The notes: a model not told the origin generated them from the letters alone. A DNA stretch of 64,000 nucleotides from Lingula anatina (GCF_001039355.2 NW_019776057.1:187538-251537); one strand, 5' to 3'. Positions 1 through 18,753 are shown, numbered from the stretch's first letter. Translations and numbers: made by a program.

Positions 1-199
1 AAAAAAAAAACACCTTGTTTACTACATTTCCTGCAACTTGTCACCCACAACCATACAGGTGGGGCCCCACTTTCTTTTTCTTTCCCATACAAATGCGCTT
101 ACCCCAGCTGGTGGTACAATATCAGGAGGCGGTATCGCCTCTCTGATCCTCTAGTTTTATGTTGTAATTTAAACATTCCTGTGTGTTTCACTTTTTCAG

Positions 200-1440
200 G
201 GTCATGTTAACCTAGAGAGTGCTAACCTTAAGAGGGGATACCATGTGCCAAAGAAGGGGACTGTTCAAGTGGTAGGTGCTCCCTAGAAACCTAAAAAAAT
301 ATAAAATCATGCATCTATGGCTTTGAATGGAATGGAATGGAAATGATTTACTCATCGAGTGCATGCACATACTGCCGTTATCTCTATTTTTCTTTGTCAC
401 TGGTCTGGAAGATGTGAACATATGTTTTTACTACTAAAACTGGTTAAAAACTCTTGTGAGTTTTATAGCAGGGGCCACCAGGTTTAGAGAATAAATGATA
501 TAGGATTTTATAATAATTGCAGATATTTTTCTCTTCAGACTTTGTTCAATCCCAACAAGACAGTGGTGAAGATGTTTGTGGTGATGTATGACCTGAGTGA
601 CATGCCCCCCAACTGCCAAACCTTCATACGCCAGAGAACACTCTACATGCCAGTGTCTGGGTCAGCAGAGGACCAGTGCTTCCTCAGATACCTGATCCAT
701 CTCAGGTAACAATTGAAATGAAAAATTATTTTTGTGACAGTGCCACTTGTGGGTTTTCAAAAAAATTATGATAACAATTGGAATGTTGAGTTGAACTTTA
801 AGTAGGATTCTGCCTGGTTGTATTTTGACTGGGAACATGATGGGCTTCTTTGATTTTCTGCAATAATAGTGTAATGATATTTATCCAGGCAATTGAGATG
901 TGTACTATATATACTTATACGGATACATGTAAATTAGTAATTATGCATTTCACAGTATCATTGAAGTGATTCAGAAGAGGTTTGTCAGGCTGGTACAACA
1001 GTAGTCCATGAAAACTTCTTTTAAGCAGAAGCAGATTTGGAATCTTAAGTTTTACATTGTGTGTATATATAACTTCTTTTTAGCTAAAAATAATTATTTC
1101 AAATGTTATAGTCATTTTTCAAGCTTTATCCATTAAAGAAAACATGGGGGTTTTGTGAAAAAGGCATTTATGATTGTGGTTTGCCCCCCTCCTCCGTGCC
1201 CTCTCCCCCCACCCCCACCCCCACCCCCCCCCTAAAAAAAAAATGATGGTGAGGAGTGATAATGAGTTCTTGTTTGATTCCAGGTTTGCCTCTTCCAAGT
1301 CCGGGAAGGTGTATCTTCACACAGACATCAGACTGATCTTTGCCAGAGACAAGTTTGAATTTGATCCCAGGGTGGCCAGTTATGAACTGAGATCTTTCAC
1401 TGAAGTGCCCTCTAACCCAACATACTCTCCCAAGAGATGA
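200..1440 (+). CDS. Atos homologue (FAM214A/B-like), C-terminal three exons
   Basis: Three exons in frame: 200-271 (phase 0), 539-705, and 1284-1440 ending in TGA. All have AG acceptors and GT donors, and the joins keep frame (AG|G gives Arg at 705/1284). The protein reads ...VPKKGTVQV / LFNPNKTVVKMFVV MYDLSDMPP, then QTFIRQRTLYMPV, RYLIHLRFASSKSGK, YLHTDIRLIF and YELRSFTEVPSNPTYSP. These blocks are diagnostic of the conserved C-terminal region of animal Atos/FAM214 proteins, which Pfam splits into an Atos domain and a 'chromosome segregation during meiosis' domain. Drosophila Atossa is a nuclear regulator of metabolic genes in macrophages; the molecular role of this homologue is inferred only by family. 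The start of the gene lies left of the window, so A versus B cannot be assigned. Positions 1-199 are intron. Confidence 0.9.
1199..1243 (+). repeat. C-rich then A-rich low-complexity tract in the last Atos intron
   Basis: A CCCCCAC-type run followed by a short A run, just upstream of the final exon. It supplies a pyrimidine-rich stretch before the acceptor at 1282-1283. Confidence 0.7.
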
Positions 1441-2100
1441 TGACACCTCCTTTTAGACATTTACAACAAATATTTGATTGATAAATTATTTAAAAAATCC
1501 CAGCAGAAAAAAACAACATCTCATGCTTGGTATATTTTGGAAAGAAGACAATTACAACTCTGACCAGAACATTCTTACACATGCGACATGTAATATAATG
1601 TATATTTTTGGAAAAGAACAAGTGCTTTTCAGTCCATACTGTGTAGAAAATTCATGTGGAGTAACACTGGGGATATAAACAGAAGTTACAATACCACACT
1701 TGGGGAAAGCACTTAGCAACAACTGTTTTAAGTGCAACAGTCTAAAGAAGGATATGTCTTCTTCTTGTTCAAGGAAAACCACGAAGTTATATCCAAAAAA
1801 ACTGTATAGTCTGTGACAAAATTGTTGAGCCCATAAACAAAATATATGTTATGGAAATGAAACTTAGCAACAACTTTATTAAGTGCAGTAGTCTTTGGAT
1901 TAATATGTCCTCTGAGGTAGAGAAAAACCATCGAGTTGTGTCAACAAAATGTATATTACATGTGACAAAACGTGGTTATGTGAAGGCCATTGAGGCAGAA
2001 TTTCTCAAAGCCAGCAACTGGAGATTATTGTTGGGCCTATTTAAACTTGAAATTCAACAGTGCCCAGGATGTTCGTGGTTATTAATGAAGTTGTGTTAGG
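1441..2100 (+). other. Probable 3' UTR of the Atos gene with an imperfect internal duplication
   Basis: No coding frame of note follows the stop. Two related stretches, about 1703-1820 and 1857-1975, share a core reading ACTTAGCAACAACT, then TTAAGTGCA, ATATGTC, AAAACCA and GTGACAAAA in the same order. They look like an old tandem duplication of about 150 bp inside the transcribed tail. The poly(A) site was not placed with confidence. Confidence 0.5.
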
Positions 2101-4681
2101 TTTAAGGTTTGATAAAGGCATGTGTCTACAGAGACTAATTAATTTATTAAATATGATGCACTGGTGAAGGGGAGAGTTTGATGTTGTCACTTTGGGAAAG
2201 GTTTTACTGCATTTCTGCCGTGAAAATCTTACTGGTGGTTTGTGTGGTGTTTTAATTTCTGCCTTCTAATCTTGTACCTTGGGCGTTTTATCAGAATTGC
2301 TTCAACTTAGTAACTTAAAACAGGAATGTGCTTCCTGTCATGTGCATGTAATATCACTCATACCTGCATTTTCATTCTTGTATTGAACTTCATGTTCAGG
2401 GATAGATTTGTATCTATTGTTAATCTTATTTCATACAACCCTTTTAACGAGTTCATATATCATCTTCCATCATGGGTTTTTCTTTTCCATATTTATTTTG
2501 TTTGTAGTGGAATTCACTATGGTTTGGGTATTAGTTAAAAGTTGGGACGAATGCTCACTAAGAGTGAACAGCTAGAATTTCGTATGGTGTGGTTTGTATG
2601 CAAGACGTTGATTTGATTATTGGAAATTAATTTTGCTTCTAGAGAATGGGTTTGGTGAGGCGATTTTTGTGACTGTTAAATGTAAAGGGTTAAGTCGTTT
2701 GAACTGCTGTAATTCTGATATTGATTTAAAAGAAAGAATCATAACCAAGTCTGTTGGAAAGATGGTTTGTGAAAATATATTAGGGAAGAACTGACGTGCT
2801 TTTAGTGTTTCTGAAGTTGTTTTCAAACAAGCGTGTTATATGATCACCTAATGATGGTAGTGACATTTAAAAGGAATTAACATTTGTATGAACTGAATCA
2901 TCACCTGGTGCTCTAAAATTACCAATATATAAATCAATTACTGTCGTGATTCTTCTGAGGTTTTTGCCTTTTCGGTTAAACGGTGGCAACGTGATAGTTG
3001 GCTCAAAAAGTTTGGCGTGTAGAAGATGATCTTTTAATTTATTATTCTTCAACTTAAGAATCGCTGTATCTTAAATTATTTATTATTACTCTCTCAATAT
3101 AGTAAAATCCATTATATAGTGAGAATAAAATTACTGGTATAAACTGAAAACGTGTTTGTCTAATTATTTTCCTAAGTAACATTGAAAACGGAAGATTTTG
3201 TTCACAAAAAGACCAGAAGTTGGTAGGTGAAACCGCAGGACTTGACAAAAGCTATGATAGTTTTAACGGTAGAATTTAAAAAAAAGCTTACCCCTCGCCT
3301 AGTCTGTACTTGAAAGGAGGATATGAACAGCAACATCTTAATATTTCTTTGTCTATATCACGTATACGTTTTTTAATACTTGTTTCAAATTCAGTTCATG
3401 TGTGGCGTGTGTTCAAGACATGCATTTAATATTCCCATTGAAAACTGAGTTTCAGAACGTTTGCATGTCCATCGTGCGTTTCAGTGTTAACTGAAACTGA
3501 GCGTCGGTCGTATTGAATAAAACACAAGGTGCTTTGTTTTTCTGGCTGAGGTGAAACATCTGGCACGTTTTTTTTTCTTTTTCGATATATTATTCTGACT
3601 TCGTGACCGCCATATGAGCTGAAAAACGCGTACTAAGAACTTCATGAAAACTGCCATTCCCATAACGCATCCGCTTTCAATTACATGAAACTTTCGTGAA
3701 ATGTCAAATGTGACAACAAGAACAAATTTGGTAAATATAAATTATGAAAAACGCAAAGAGGCCACGAAGGTGTTTGCGCAGACTCACTTAATATGATTTT
3801 GTAGGTGGGAAATCAGTGTTGTTATTTTGGAAAAGGTTTAATGTTCCTCCTTTACAAATCTTACTGGTAGTTAATACATGATGCTTTCATTTTTTATCTA
3901 AGATAATAAAATTGTGTGTCATCTTCGACGTCTTTCTCTCACAGATAATTGTCACCAGAGATTTAATGTTCTTTATTAAATTAAAACTGTTTAAAATACC
4001 AGCGTATTAAGGTCCTCCTCAACTCGTCATCCTGGGACCTCCGTGGACGCGTATTATATGTGCTTCTAGCTTGGGCGTTCCCACTGCTTCCGACGGACAG
4101 TCTGCCTTTACCTTCAACTGTGTGCTGAAACATGTGACATAAGAATGGGTATCGTATTTACCAGTTTGAGAGCATTTACGTATGACACAAAGCTGTTTAT
4201 TATAAAGAAGATAAAATGACTTTTTTCTCCCATGGTTGATCTCATAGGCTACATCCTCTAAAGAGCAAGTCATCACTATTTAATTATTCATTACAGTTGA
4301 TAATATCAATATTTCGCAATGATTCATGCTGTACACACAATGTGAAATAACTATACCAATCGCCAGGGGAAGAGCAAATTTCTGGCGTTTGCTACCCTAA
4401 TGATTTTTTCACAGACCAGTCTGTTTAGCCATGTATGTATCCATATTAGGGACAGTTATTGAAAATAGTGCTATGAGTATTCGAACACCTTGGGGTTCAG
4501 AAAACTGACGTTGATTTTCTTTCACACAATAGATGTTCTTTGTGACCTTGTCAGTTAATGAAAACGACCTCTTGTTATAGTCTTTGATATCCGGGTTGAT
4601 TTTAGTCTTTCCTGGTTAGTGCAAAGTGAGAAGTTTTCGGTTGACTTAGAAACCCAGGGTGCTTACCGTGTGTGCTTTTAA

Positions 4682-4730
<49 letters not shown>

Positions 4731-5880
4731 GATCAAATTGAGAGTGGTAGACCCAAACGATATTGAGAGCGTTCTTAGTATTTACTTATCGTTATTGACA
4801 TAACAGCTTAATTCTTGCTTGCTGTCAATTGATTAAGCGTCATTATTTTAAGTGAAATGTTAAACGGTTCATTTTGATTGATATTACTCGCCGTTACTGT
4901 GTACAATACGAATAAAATGGTTTGGCATGTAGAGATACATATATAATCAGTGGGCTCTGATTATAGATATATGTAAAAGCATATCAGCAAACAATACTGA
5001 CCTCATTTACTGTGAAGTATTTGCTGAAGTAACACACGTTCGATTTCAAAAAGGTGCCTTTGCCATAACTTATCGTAGCTATCGCTTTTTATCTATATAG
5101 GGACATCACCGCCGTACGTCTGTCCGCGCCATCAAGCGTTGCTTGTTATCATGATTATCTTAGGACACTGTTACTTTTCTATCTGAAAATTTGGGAAATT
5201 TCTACTGGGTTTCATTATTGTTCAGGTTCTGGAATGAACCCATCAGTCTTTTCCCAAACCATCTATTTTACTTTCAAGTTTCATTGCATGTATAAAACTA
5301 GCAACTGGAAAACTGATACGATTTTTCTTTTCTTAAGCTATGCTTGCTGATAGCAACAAGTTCATAAATGCAGGACAGAATCGGCTCCTCAGTTTATTAG
5401 AGAAATAGTTTCAATCCATTCACCAGCCAATGGAGTAGAAAAAAAGAGGGCGCGGTCAGCACTACTGGTAAACAGAATGGTAAAAATAAAAATATCCCAA
5501 TATTTGTTCAATTTTATTTTCTATTTCTCTTCCAGGAACCACCAATTGCAGTGTTTTTGAAATCGAATCGGTCTCATTGCTTTCAAATTGTGAGTCGCAC
5601 GAAAGACAGTGCTTAGTGACCCTCCACTTAAGCGCACGACACGAGGCAGTCTGTTGATATATTGGTCACAATAACATCCATGAATATCCACGCTCTAGCT
5701 GTCACGTAACGAATGAACTCAACCAGCTGCGTCTTATGTTAGAAAGGACGTGTGATGGCGTATTGAGCCCCACTTCGGTCTATGCAGCAATAGCCGTGAA
5801 TGAGAGAGGAAACACAGATCTGCGGTGGAAAGCAAAAGGGTTCTGCAGAGCGTTATAAAGCGGGCTGTTTGCTTTACCTG
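2101..5880. other. Intergenic AT-rich spacer, no gene seen
   Basis: No open frame with recognisable protein features on either strand. The one clear feature is the ATA/AAT microsatellite at 4681-4728. The right end (about 5400-5880) is less AT-rich and probably holds the promoter and 5' UTR of the gene starting at 5895. Confidence 0.6.
4681..4728 (+). repeat. (AAT)n microsatellite
   Basis: About sixteen uninterrupted AAT/ATA units. Confidence 0.95.
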
Positions 5881-5894
5881 TGATTATTGTCGTC

Positions 5895-8800
5895 ATGTTA
5901 GACGACAAAGGTAGTCCCCTGGTCAATAATAACACGCAGAAGTCGAATAGGAATGTTACCGTTTTGAGGGACGCTGGAGTTTATCTAAGTGCAGTAAGAA
6001 TGAGGTTGGAGGGTCTAGGAAAGAAGACACTGAGGAAATTCACTTTCTTTGCAGGTGAGAGAGAGAACCTTGAGAGATACATAAGAAAAATATGGCCTCG
6101 ATGCCTAACTGTTCATTTCTTTCATAGGGTCCATGAGTAGGTACATATATTATTACTGGGTTGGACATTATCTGTCAACTGCCTTATTAACTCGCCACTC
6201 GAGTGATTAACAAGGAAGCACCACACATCCACATTTATATATGTATGTATAGGAGGCTAACAAGATGTCGCTAGGTGTATCTAAACTAACAAAAACCTAC
6301 CGCCCTGATAATGATCGGTAGAGGCAGCTGACTAATCACATTACCAATCGTGACTGACATGGTTCCAAACCTCTACTTGCCGTTGATAATCGCTCAGTTG
6401 GGGCCAAGTAGCAATGAAATAGGCCTATACATTTTGACACGCAGATACCGGTATATGTTGAAAAATATGAAATGTATATAAAGGCATCTGGAATTTAAAC
6501 TTAAATTGTGCAATTGGATTTGAACGCATGACAAAGGCATAACCTGGTGACATAACCGTGTGTTTGGATAACAAGATGCATAATAACACAGGTAAAACCA
6601 GGAGGTACTGCTAGGCCTACTACGGTTCGAGGGGGGGGGGGGGTACATACGGGATATTAACTAAAAGCTGCTCGGTTTGGAAACACTTAAAGATGACATA
6701 GCTGTAATGGTCACTCCAGTTGTTTTGTCATATTCATTCTCCGTGGTGTCAAATGACTGCCATGCAGGTATCAGGCCCGTAGCCAGAAATTTCAAAAGGG
6801 GGGTTCTTTTTCTGAAAAAATTGTGGACCTTTTTCCATAAAAACTTCATCAAACTTTACCCGGAGTGGACCTTTTCCCTGCAAAAGGGATGGTTCTTTCG
6901 AGCCCCCCGACCCCCCCCCCCCCCTGGCTACGGGTCTGGGTATGCTGATCATATTACCTGTATGGTAAATCAAAAATATAAAAAGGGCACAGTTCGACTG
7001 TAGGGGTATTTGTGCAAATATCATAAGACGGATACGAACGAGACTATATTCAGTAGTCGTATTTCAGTGTTGATATGTATAGGACCTACAGTGGATGATG
7101 CTGACTGAAATCTATAAGCACTTGGTTGATTTTTATTGATCTTGGGGCACTGGGAATGTGTAGACCTATCATGTGATCACATGCTTTATATATTCGCCAT
7201 ATATATAATCTAAAAATAAAGCTTCATTATATATATTCTGTTACACATATATGGAACGCATATAAAACAGTGGTGGATTAAGGGGGTGTCAGGGGGTCCT
7301 GACCCCCCTTCGATTTCTGAAAAAAATCACACCAAATAAAATTAGAATTTTGCCTAGCTTAATCATAGTTTTAACCCGTTATAACTGGCACTGTTCGCCC
7401 TCTAAAATACCAAATATTTTCGAGTCCTTCGGCGGGCCCCAAACCCGTCAAACCCCACACCACCGGGGGCAGGGGGATGGGTCGTGTTCGCATCAGCGGA
7501 CCCCCCCCCCTTCAAATAATCCTGGATCCGCCCCTGTATAAGAAAGCTATATTTTAAGATGGTGTCAGTCCCGATGCCAGATAGTGAAAACCACATCCTG
7601 CTAAAAGGGTGCCATATATATAACAACACCCCTGGGGTCAGCCCTATCAGCAAAGTAAATCTGAAGAATCTTAGACCCCATTCCCATAGATTTTAGATCG
7701 ACCTATCCCTGTGGGGAGTCTCACTAGATTACTGTCAGCTTAGCCGGCTTAAGCGTCTGTCCCGCCTAGTAAAAGCTGTAAGGGGGTAATTAACATGGTG
7801 CGCGCTCGGCTGACTGCAATTTAGCGTGAACCCCAAGGGAGTTAGGTCGATCTAAATCTGAATCTCTGGATCGATCTAAATCTTTGGGAATGCACCCGTA
7901 GGATGAAGCTTCGGGCCTCGTCTGCCTCAGTACATAGGTACATGTAACATATAAAAGTAAACGGGATTTGCATTGCAGAAGTGGAAGTGTGTAGGGATGC
8001 TAGCCAGCTGTCTTGAAGATGTTGTAGAAAATTAGTCCTAGGTCGACACTTACATTTTCTACACACTAATGTTCAAACGATCCCACACAAGCACGCGTCC
8101 ACATGTTCCAAAAGTGTTACAGAGCATGTAGAACAAACAGTCTAAGAAGACGTCTGGTAACTCTAGCAACAGCAACGATCATCGCTTTTTTGGACATTTA
8201 CATTTTAACAACAAAACGTGCACGTTTTACAATGACTATTAAGTTCATCAGAGGAAGCAAAAATATTATAAAGATAAAGAAATAAATGAAAATGTCAGAC
8301 AGCAATTTTCTTTATTTCCAGGATGTGCGTTCTTCATCGCCGTTCCTTCTATTCATATGGCCATCCTTCACGGGTATGTATGGACTGTATTAGTTTCAGC
8401 TGTCAGTGCAGGAAACTAAAAATAATGATGATGAGATGATGATAATAACAAATAATCGTTGAATGGTTATTTATTGTACAATGAGTAAGTGGACCGAAAC
8501 AAGCAGATTGCTATCAAAATAAATAGATGAGAAAACGCGAGTGATGTTTTGTCTACTTTAGATTTCTATGCATGTCAATATGTATTTTGTCTAATCAACT
8601 AAGCTGTGCTGTGGATATCAATTTACATTTAACCTTTTAATTTAGAACAATGGTTGAATCGTTACTTGAATTTCGTTAGATGTTTGTACGATCATCGCTT
8701 TTTTGGACATTTACATTTTAACAAGTAAGTACATCATGTACAAATACTTTTCTTCTAAAGCCTGTACTACGAACAAAAGAAGGCCATGCTAGACAGGGAG

Positions 8801-9914
8801 CACTGCACGTGTGCGTGCTGGGACACTATTTTTAAAGGTTAGTGCAGCAATATCCACGTTGAAAACTTATGGTCTCCGAAACCAGTGGATGTTGTTCTCA
8901 TAGAACCACCATACGCTTGCCGCACCTGCCGTGTAACTCGAGGCACGAGCGTAACTCTCAGTGCGACCAACAAAACAATATCATATAATGAAATTTTGTT
9001 TGTCGCATTTCGTTGCTTCAGCGCTTTTAGTCAGTATAATTGTTTTAACATGCAAGTTGATTTGGTAGCAGCAAAGATATAACAGCTGTACCGATAAGCA
9101 TCAGTTGCAATTTTTAAAAACAAAAATGCCTATGGATCACTTTAAATAAATATCTTTATGTAAAAATATATATATAAAACTCTAAAGAAAGGTTTTAATG
9201 GCCAAATGTCTATAACCTAAGCTTAATATTTGAAAACTAAAGGAATGTAAAGCATAATATTATGTCGCTGATGTTGCTCACTATCATTTTACTAGGTTTC
9301 GACCTTAACCCCCATTTTTTATTATTTCATAACGTGCTTTCTCTTTTATTCCAGGAAATTATGAAAAGCATATTGGAAGATACAAGCACATTTATTTCAA
9401 TGTGACCACCAACACGTTTTTTGTTTGGGCGGGAACAGTGTTCTTGATGCTTACAATGTACGAAAGCATGCGTAAGATCTTCAAGTTATGGGCCAAAAAG
9501 AGACTTCGTTTTTCCATGTTTGTTCTCTTTGCAATCTCAATATATCCACACTACACATGGTGGTGGAACACTTTCAATTTTCTGAATGACGACTTTTACA
9601 AGGAATGCGTTTGGATATTTTACTTGGAAATTACTCAGATCGTCACCACTGTTATAGTATTTGACTGGTGCGATGCAGACAAGCGCCCCGTTCCAAGAAA
9701 AATGATCACTTTGATATTTATATGCACAATGCACATATTTGTTAACAAATCGATGTTACGTATATTCACTTCAGGGATGTCTCTCAAGCAGTGGATTGGT
9801 GGTCTAACGCCTGCCATTCCTGATATAATTTACATTGCTACCGGATTTACAATGTTTAAGAAATATGCCCATAGTCAGGGAAAAAGTACTCAGCGATTAT
9901 TTCGACCGCTTTGA
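5895..9914 (+). CDS. Four-exon gene for an unrecognised multi-pass membrane protein (282 aa)
   Basis: Exons 5895-6054, 8322-8373, 8761-8837 and 9355-9914 join with consistent phases (1, 2, 1) and standard GT-AG sites to give 282 codons plus TGA. I chose the ATG at 5895; an in-frame GTG lies 15 bases upstream. The protein has a polar N-terminus (residues 1-48) with NxT sites, then about six hydrophobic spans near 49-69, 116-134, 149-168, 181-200, 212-228 and 247-264, and a short basic tail. Between spans 1 and 2 is a compact Cys cluster, EHCTCACW (85-91), and a charged block NYEKHIGRYKHIYF. Aromatic clusters such as YPHYTWWW sit at a membrane edge. I do not recognise the family and propose no function. 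The clean exon structure and codon-level coherence argue for a real gene; it is not in an obvious cluster with related genes. Intron 1 (2.3 kb) is rich in transposon remnants. Confidence 0.75.
6775..6946. mobile_element. Short terminal-inverted-repeat element (MITE-like), 'CCGTAGCCAG' family
   Basis: The left end reads GGCCCGTAGCCAG and the right end CTGGCTACGGGTC, an inverted pair, with runs of G (left) and C (right) just inside. The flanks share GGTAT, an imperfect target duplication. It lies in intron 1 of the membrane-protein gene and has no coding capacity. Confidence 0.65.
7271..7534. mobile_element. MITE-like element with CAGTGGTGG / CCGCCCCTG ends
   Basis: Starts CAGTGGTGGATTAAGGGGG and ends CCTGGATCCGCCCCTG, which is an imperfect inverted match (right end reversed: CAGGGGCGGATCCAGG). 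Flanks TATAAAA and TATAAGA look like a degenerate target duplication. The ends resemble widespread non-autonomous hAT-type elements; that class is an inference from the ends only. Confidence 0.6.
8175..8211 (+). repeat. 37-bp perfect direct repeat, copy A
   Basis: ACGATCATCGC...TTTTAACAA is identical to 8688-8724, 513 bp downstream. Both copies flank exon 2 of the membrane-protein gene; this one is in intron 1. Confidence 0.9.
8688..8724 (+). repeat. 37-bp perfect direct repeat, copy B, abutting a GTAAGT
   Basis: Identical to 8175-8211. Copy B is followed immediately by a consensus-like donor (ACAA|GTAAGT) 36 bp before exon 3, while copy A is followed by CAAAAC. No exon is supported here. 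Confidence 0.9.
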
Positions 9915-11085
9915 CGTGGTGCAAGTTATAACTTTTATTACCTTCTCTGTCATAGCTTGTGTCAGTTTGAATCCGTAAAAAGGGCAGCGCAGTATGATAA
10001 TTCGCTAGTTTGTTCAAATGTATTGATAAAAGGCATATGGGGCAATAATTCCTCATAAAAAGTTAAATGTTTCATTGATCTAACATTATATGATTGAAAT
10101 AAGCCATGCGTGAAAACACTGATATTTCATTGATTGTAAACGAGCAAAGAGAGTGTTTAATTTAAAACTGTTGCCAGAAATTGGCATTAACTTGAGAACG
10201 AAGATTTTTGTCTACTTCGACTCATAATAAATCACCAGTAGCATAATTAAATGAAATATTGCACCAATTTTATCACAAGAAAATCAAAGCTAAAATTTTA
10301 GACCAATACGTTATATAAATGAACTAGTAAGTCATATGGTTTTATCTTGTACTGAAGCAAACCAAATTTTAAACCTCTTTTTAGAGTAAAACTGTTTCGA
10401 GAAACCGATCCCAGCTGAAATTGATCGTTATATTGTATTGAGTTTTGTTCGTGAACTGACAAAAAAGCACTAAAATCGCCTGTATTGGAGGACCCCAAAA
10501 ATTTCGCCCCGTATACCTTTGATAGCGCGTCGACTTAAGTGGTAGGGCATATCAAGCATTTGCATCTCTCACCCGCATTTCCTACACGCGTTTATCATCA
10601 CAACTTCATCGCCTAGATTTACCAATTATTTACCTACAGAGAATCGCCTTATTTCCGACAAAACACTTTTTATTTATATGCAAGTCAAGGTGTGTATTAG
10701 TTAGCTGTCCTGTGAACTTACGCTATTTAGTTGGCAACACTAAGTTCTGTCGTTTTGATGGCACCCTTCTAGTTAATGTATGTTATGCTAGGGACTAAAG
10801 AGTAGTGTAGGAATATTAGCATTCAATGTTATATTTAAGATAAAGACATGATGATGATTATAATTATCTAGTTTATGGTGACCGTCAGTTCATTATATGT
10901 GCAAAAATGCTCAATTCCAATATAAACCTAAATACTATAGTAGGCCGCAATGTGGCTAGAAAGAAGATTCAATATACGTAAGGAGCGATTACATTGAAAC
11001 GATGATCATTCAGGGAAAATAAATCAATATTTGGTGATATTGCGCACACAATAGCGGCTGAAAGTTTCAAGAAGGGAGAGGAAGA

Positions 11086-11120
11086 ATGTGTGTGCGTGCG
11101 TGCGTGCGTGCGCGCGCGTT
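11086..11120 (+). repeat. (TGCG)n / (GT)n purine-pyrimidine alternating tract
   Basis: TGTGTGTGCG followed by several TGCG units and CGCGCG; the type of alternating tract that can adopt Z-DNA. No gene is linked to it. Confidence 0.85.
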
Positions 11121-12777
11121 TGTGTTGTGAGATTGGGGAGCCCCTTTGCGAAAAAAAAAAAGATTTTGATCACAAACTGACGCAGAATGCAAGACTGAGT
11201 AGATGGCAAGCAAACAATGCTCTTATAGGTAACAGATCGTGCCTTTTCTCACGTTTTGAGGAGGGTGTATTTGTGTTCTTTCCTATATGTATTATGCACT
11301 TTGTCAACAAGATCAAATCATATTTGTTCAGCATTTGTTGTTCAAAATGAAAGGAAAGGACGATAATCTTCATCACAGGTATTGTGTCAATCTAAAAGAT
11401 TTAAGATGTGTGCACATGATGTTTTTATGTACGTTTGTTTTTTGTGAGGTGAATTTTATGACTTGTCTTCAAGTTAAAGGTCTAGTCAAAATTGTACACT
11501 CAGGGTTAAAGGTGGTAAGGGTAATGGCATTAATGATTAATAAGTTTTATATGGATAGTTATATTAAGCTTAGCGTTCGGATTGAAATGTATTTGAAATC
11601 CATTAAGAGGAAATGCCGCAGGTATTGCTGTTTAGTTAAGATGTAGCATAGTGAAGTACATCTGCGTGCCTATTATCGTCATGGTTTTCGTGACGAGTGA
11701 TATCGAAATGATCACTGCGCCTTAAATAACCACATTTACTTCTACAACTATAATGTTTTTTCACATAAGAACGAAACTATTTTCATCATACAAGCGCATA
11801 TACTGACAAATACAACAGCATAAAACCGCATACGAAAACCTGGAAATAGAAAATGACATTTCTGTTGTGAGTTTTGTCTTTATGTGAGAGTACCGTTGAT
11901 TGACCATTAGTAGATTTTTTAAAAAATCTTTCAGTATTTATACTAAGAAACTGGTAAAACTGGTTGCAAAACTGGGTTTGAAAATACGATGCCGATAGGT
12001 GAGCATGAAATAGGCAAGCATGACCGTTTGAGTTATTTTAATATTTTCAATATATTACCGAACAATATGTAAATGTATTAGCATTATAAAAGAGGCTGTC
12101 TGCACCTTTTCCCACAAATCAAAGTAAACGTTTTTATCAGTTTGATGTAAATTGTGTGGTTAAAACGTGTTGTGTCATGCTTTGCAGCATAAGTTGATAG
12201 TTTAAAAGTCGTAAACCACGTTACCAAACGAGGTCTATTCTCGATCTTTTTCTTTCTTTTTAAATTCCAGTTTCATTTCAAAGCTAACTGTATTCGAAAA
12301 GCAAAATGTACCCCACGACCTTAGTTTCCTTTCTATATTGCAGACGCGATACCATTAAAATCTACAAAGGACCGTCTTGCTCGTGTTAATAACTAGGGCC
12401 AGATTAATTAATCTTCCCTAGAGGTTTCGATCTCTCTCAGTCACTATTTGTTAATGATTGTTGAGATGATGCAGCATTTGCGTCTCATGGTGTGAGAATC
12501 AAGTCGTAGGTTACTATGGAAACGATTCTAGGGAGTTTTACACATGCATCCATATTGTCACAGATAAAAATGATCACACGCGATGCGTTAATTAGCACAT
12601 ACTGTCAGAAAACCAAGTGCATAACTTTTAAGGAATACGAGTGATTCTGCCATCAAAAGACCCAAGACTTGAATGCTTAATATTTAAGGTGAAGATAATT
12701 TACCCAAACACCTAATTGAATAGCAAACTGGCATCATTATGTGGAAAATGGTTAAACCATATTAATTAATCATAAAG

Positions 12778-12783
12778 TTTATT
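12778..12783 (-). terminator. Candidate poly(A) signal of renalase
   Basis: TTTATT on the plus strand (AATAAA on the minus strand), about 290 bp past the renalase stop at 13072. Chosen by position only; other AATAAA-like words exist nearby. Confidence 0.35.
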
Positions 12784-13071
12784 TTCACAGCTAATAATAA
12801 TAATCAATTTTTAAATATACATTTTAAATATAGGATTTTAAAGAAGTAAACTTCTCTGACCTGATTATCAAATAAATTACAATTCATATTAAGTAAAACT
12901 GAGTAAATTGAAGCCATTTTCTTAATGATTATACACCAGTTCTGACCTTTTTCGAAATATGTAAAATGATACATAATTTCATAGTTTTAAAGAACAATAG
13001 GCCGTTAACAACATGTTCCAGGTAAAATGCACCATATACATGAACATTATCATTTTTAACAAGTGCCCAAA

Positions 13072-18753
<5,682 letters not shown>

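Larger units (their letters stand above)
9915..13071. other. Intergenic spacer, AT-rich, no gene seen
   Basis: The left part is the 3' UTR of the membrane-protein gene. Otherwise only short open frames without coding character occur. It contains a CGTG/TGCG microsatellite near 11086-11120. The right end is the 3' flank of renalase. Confidence 0.6.

Noticed and set aside
1168-1446. Minus-strand open frame over the last Atos exon
   Set aside because: Shadow of the plus-strand exon; Gly/Val-rich run is the reverse of the C-rich tract.
10518-10545. tRNA A-box-like word (GACTTAAGTGGTAGGGCA), possible tRNA or SINE head
   Set aside because: No B box at the right distance, no cloverleaf and no acceptor stem pairing seen.
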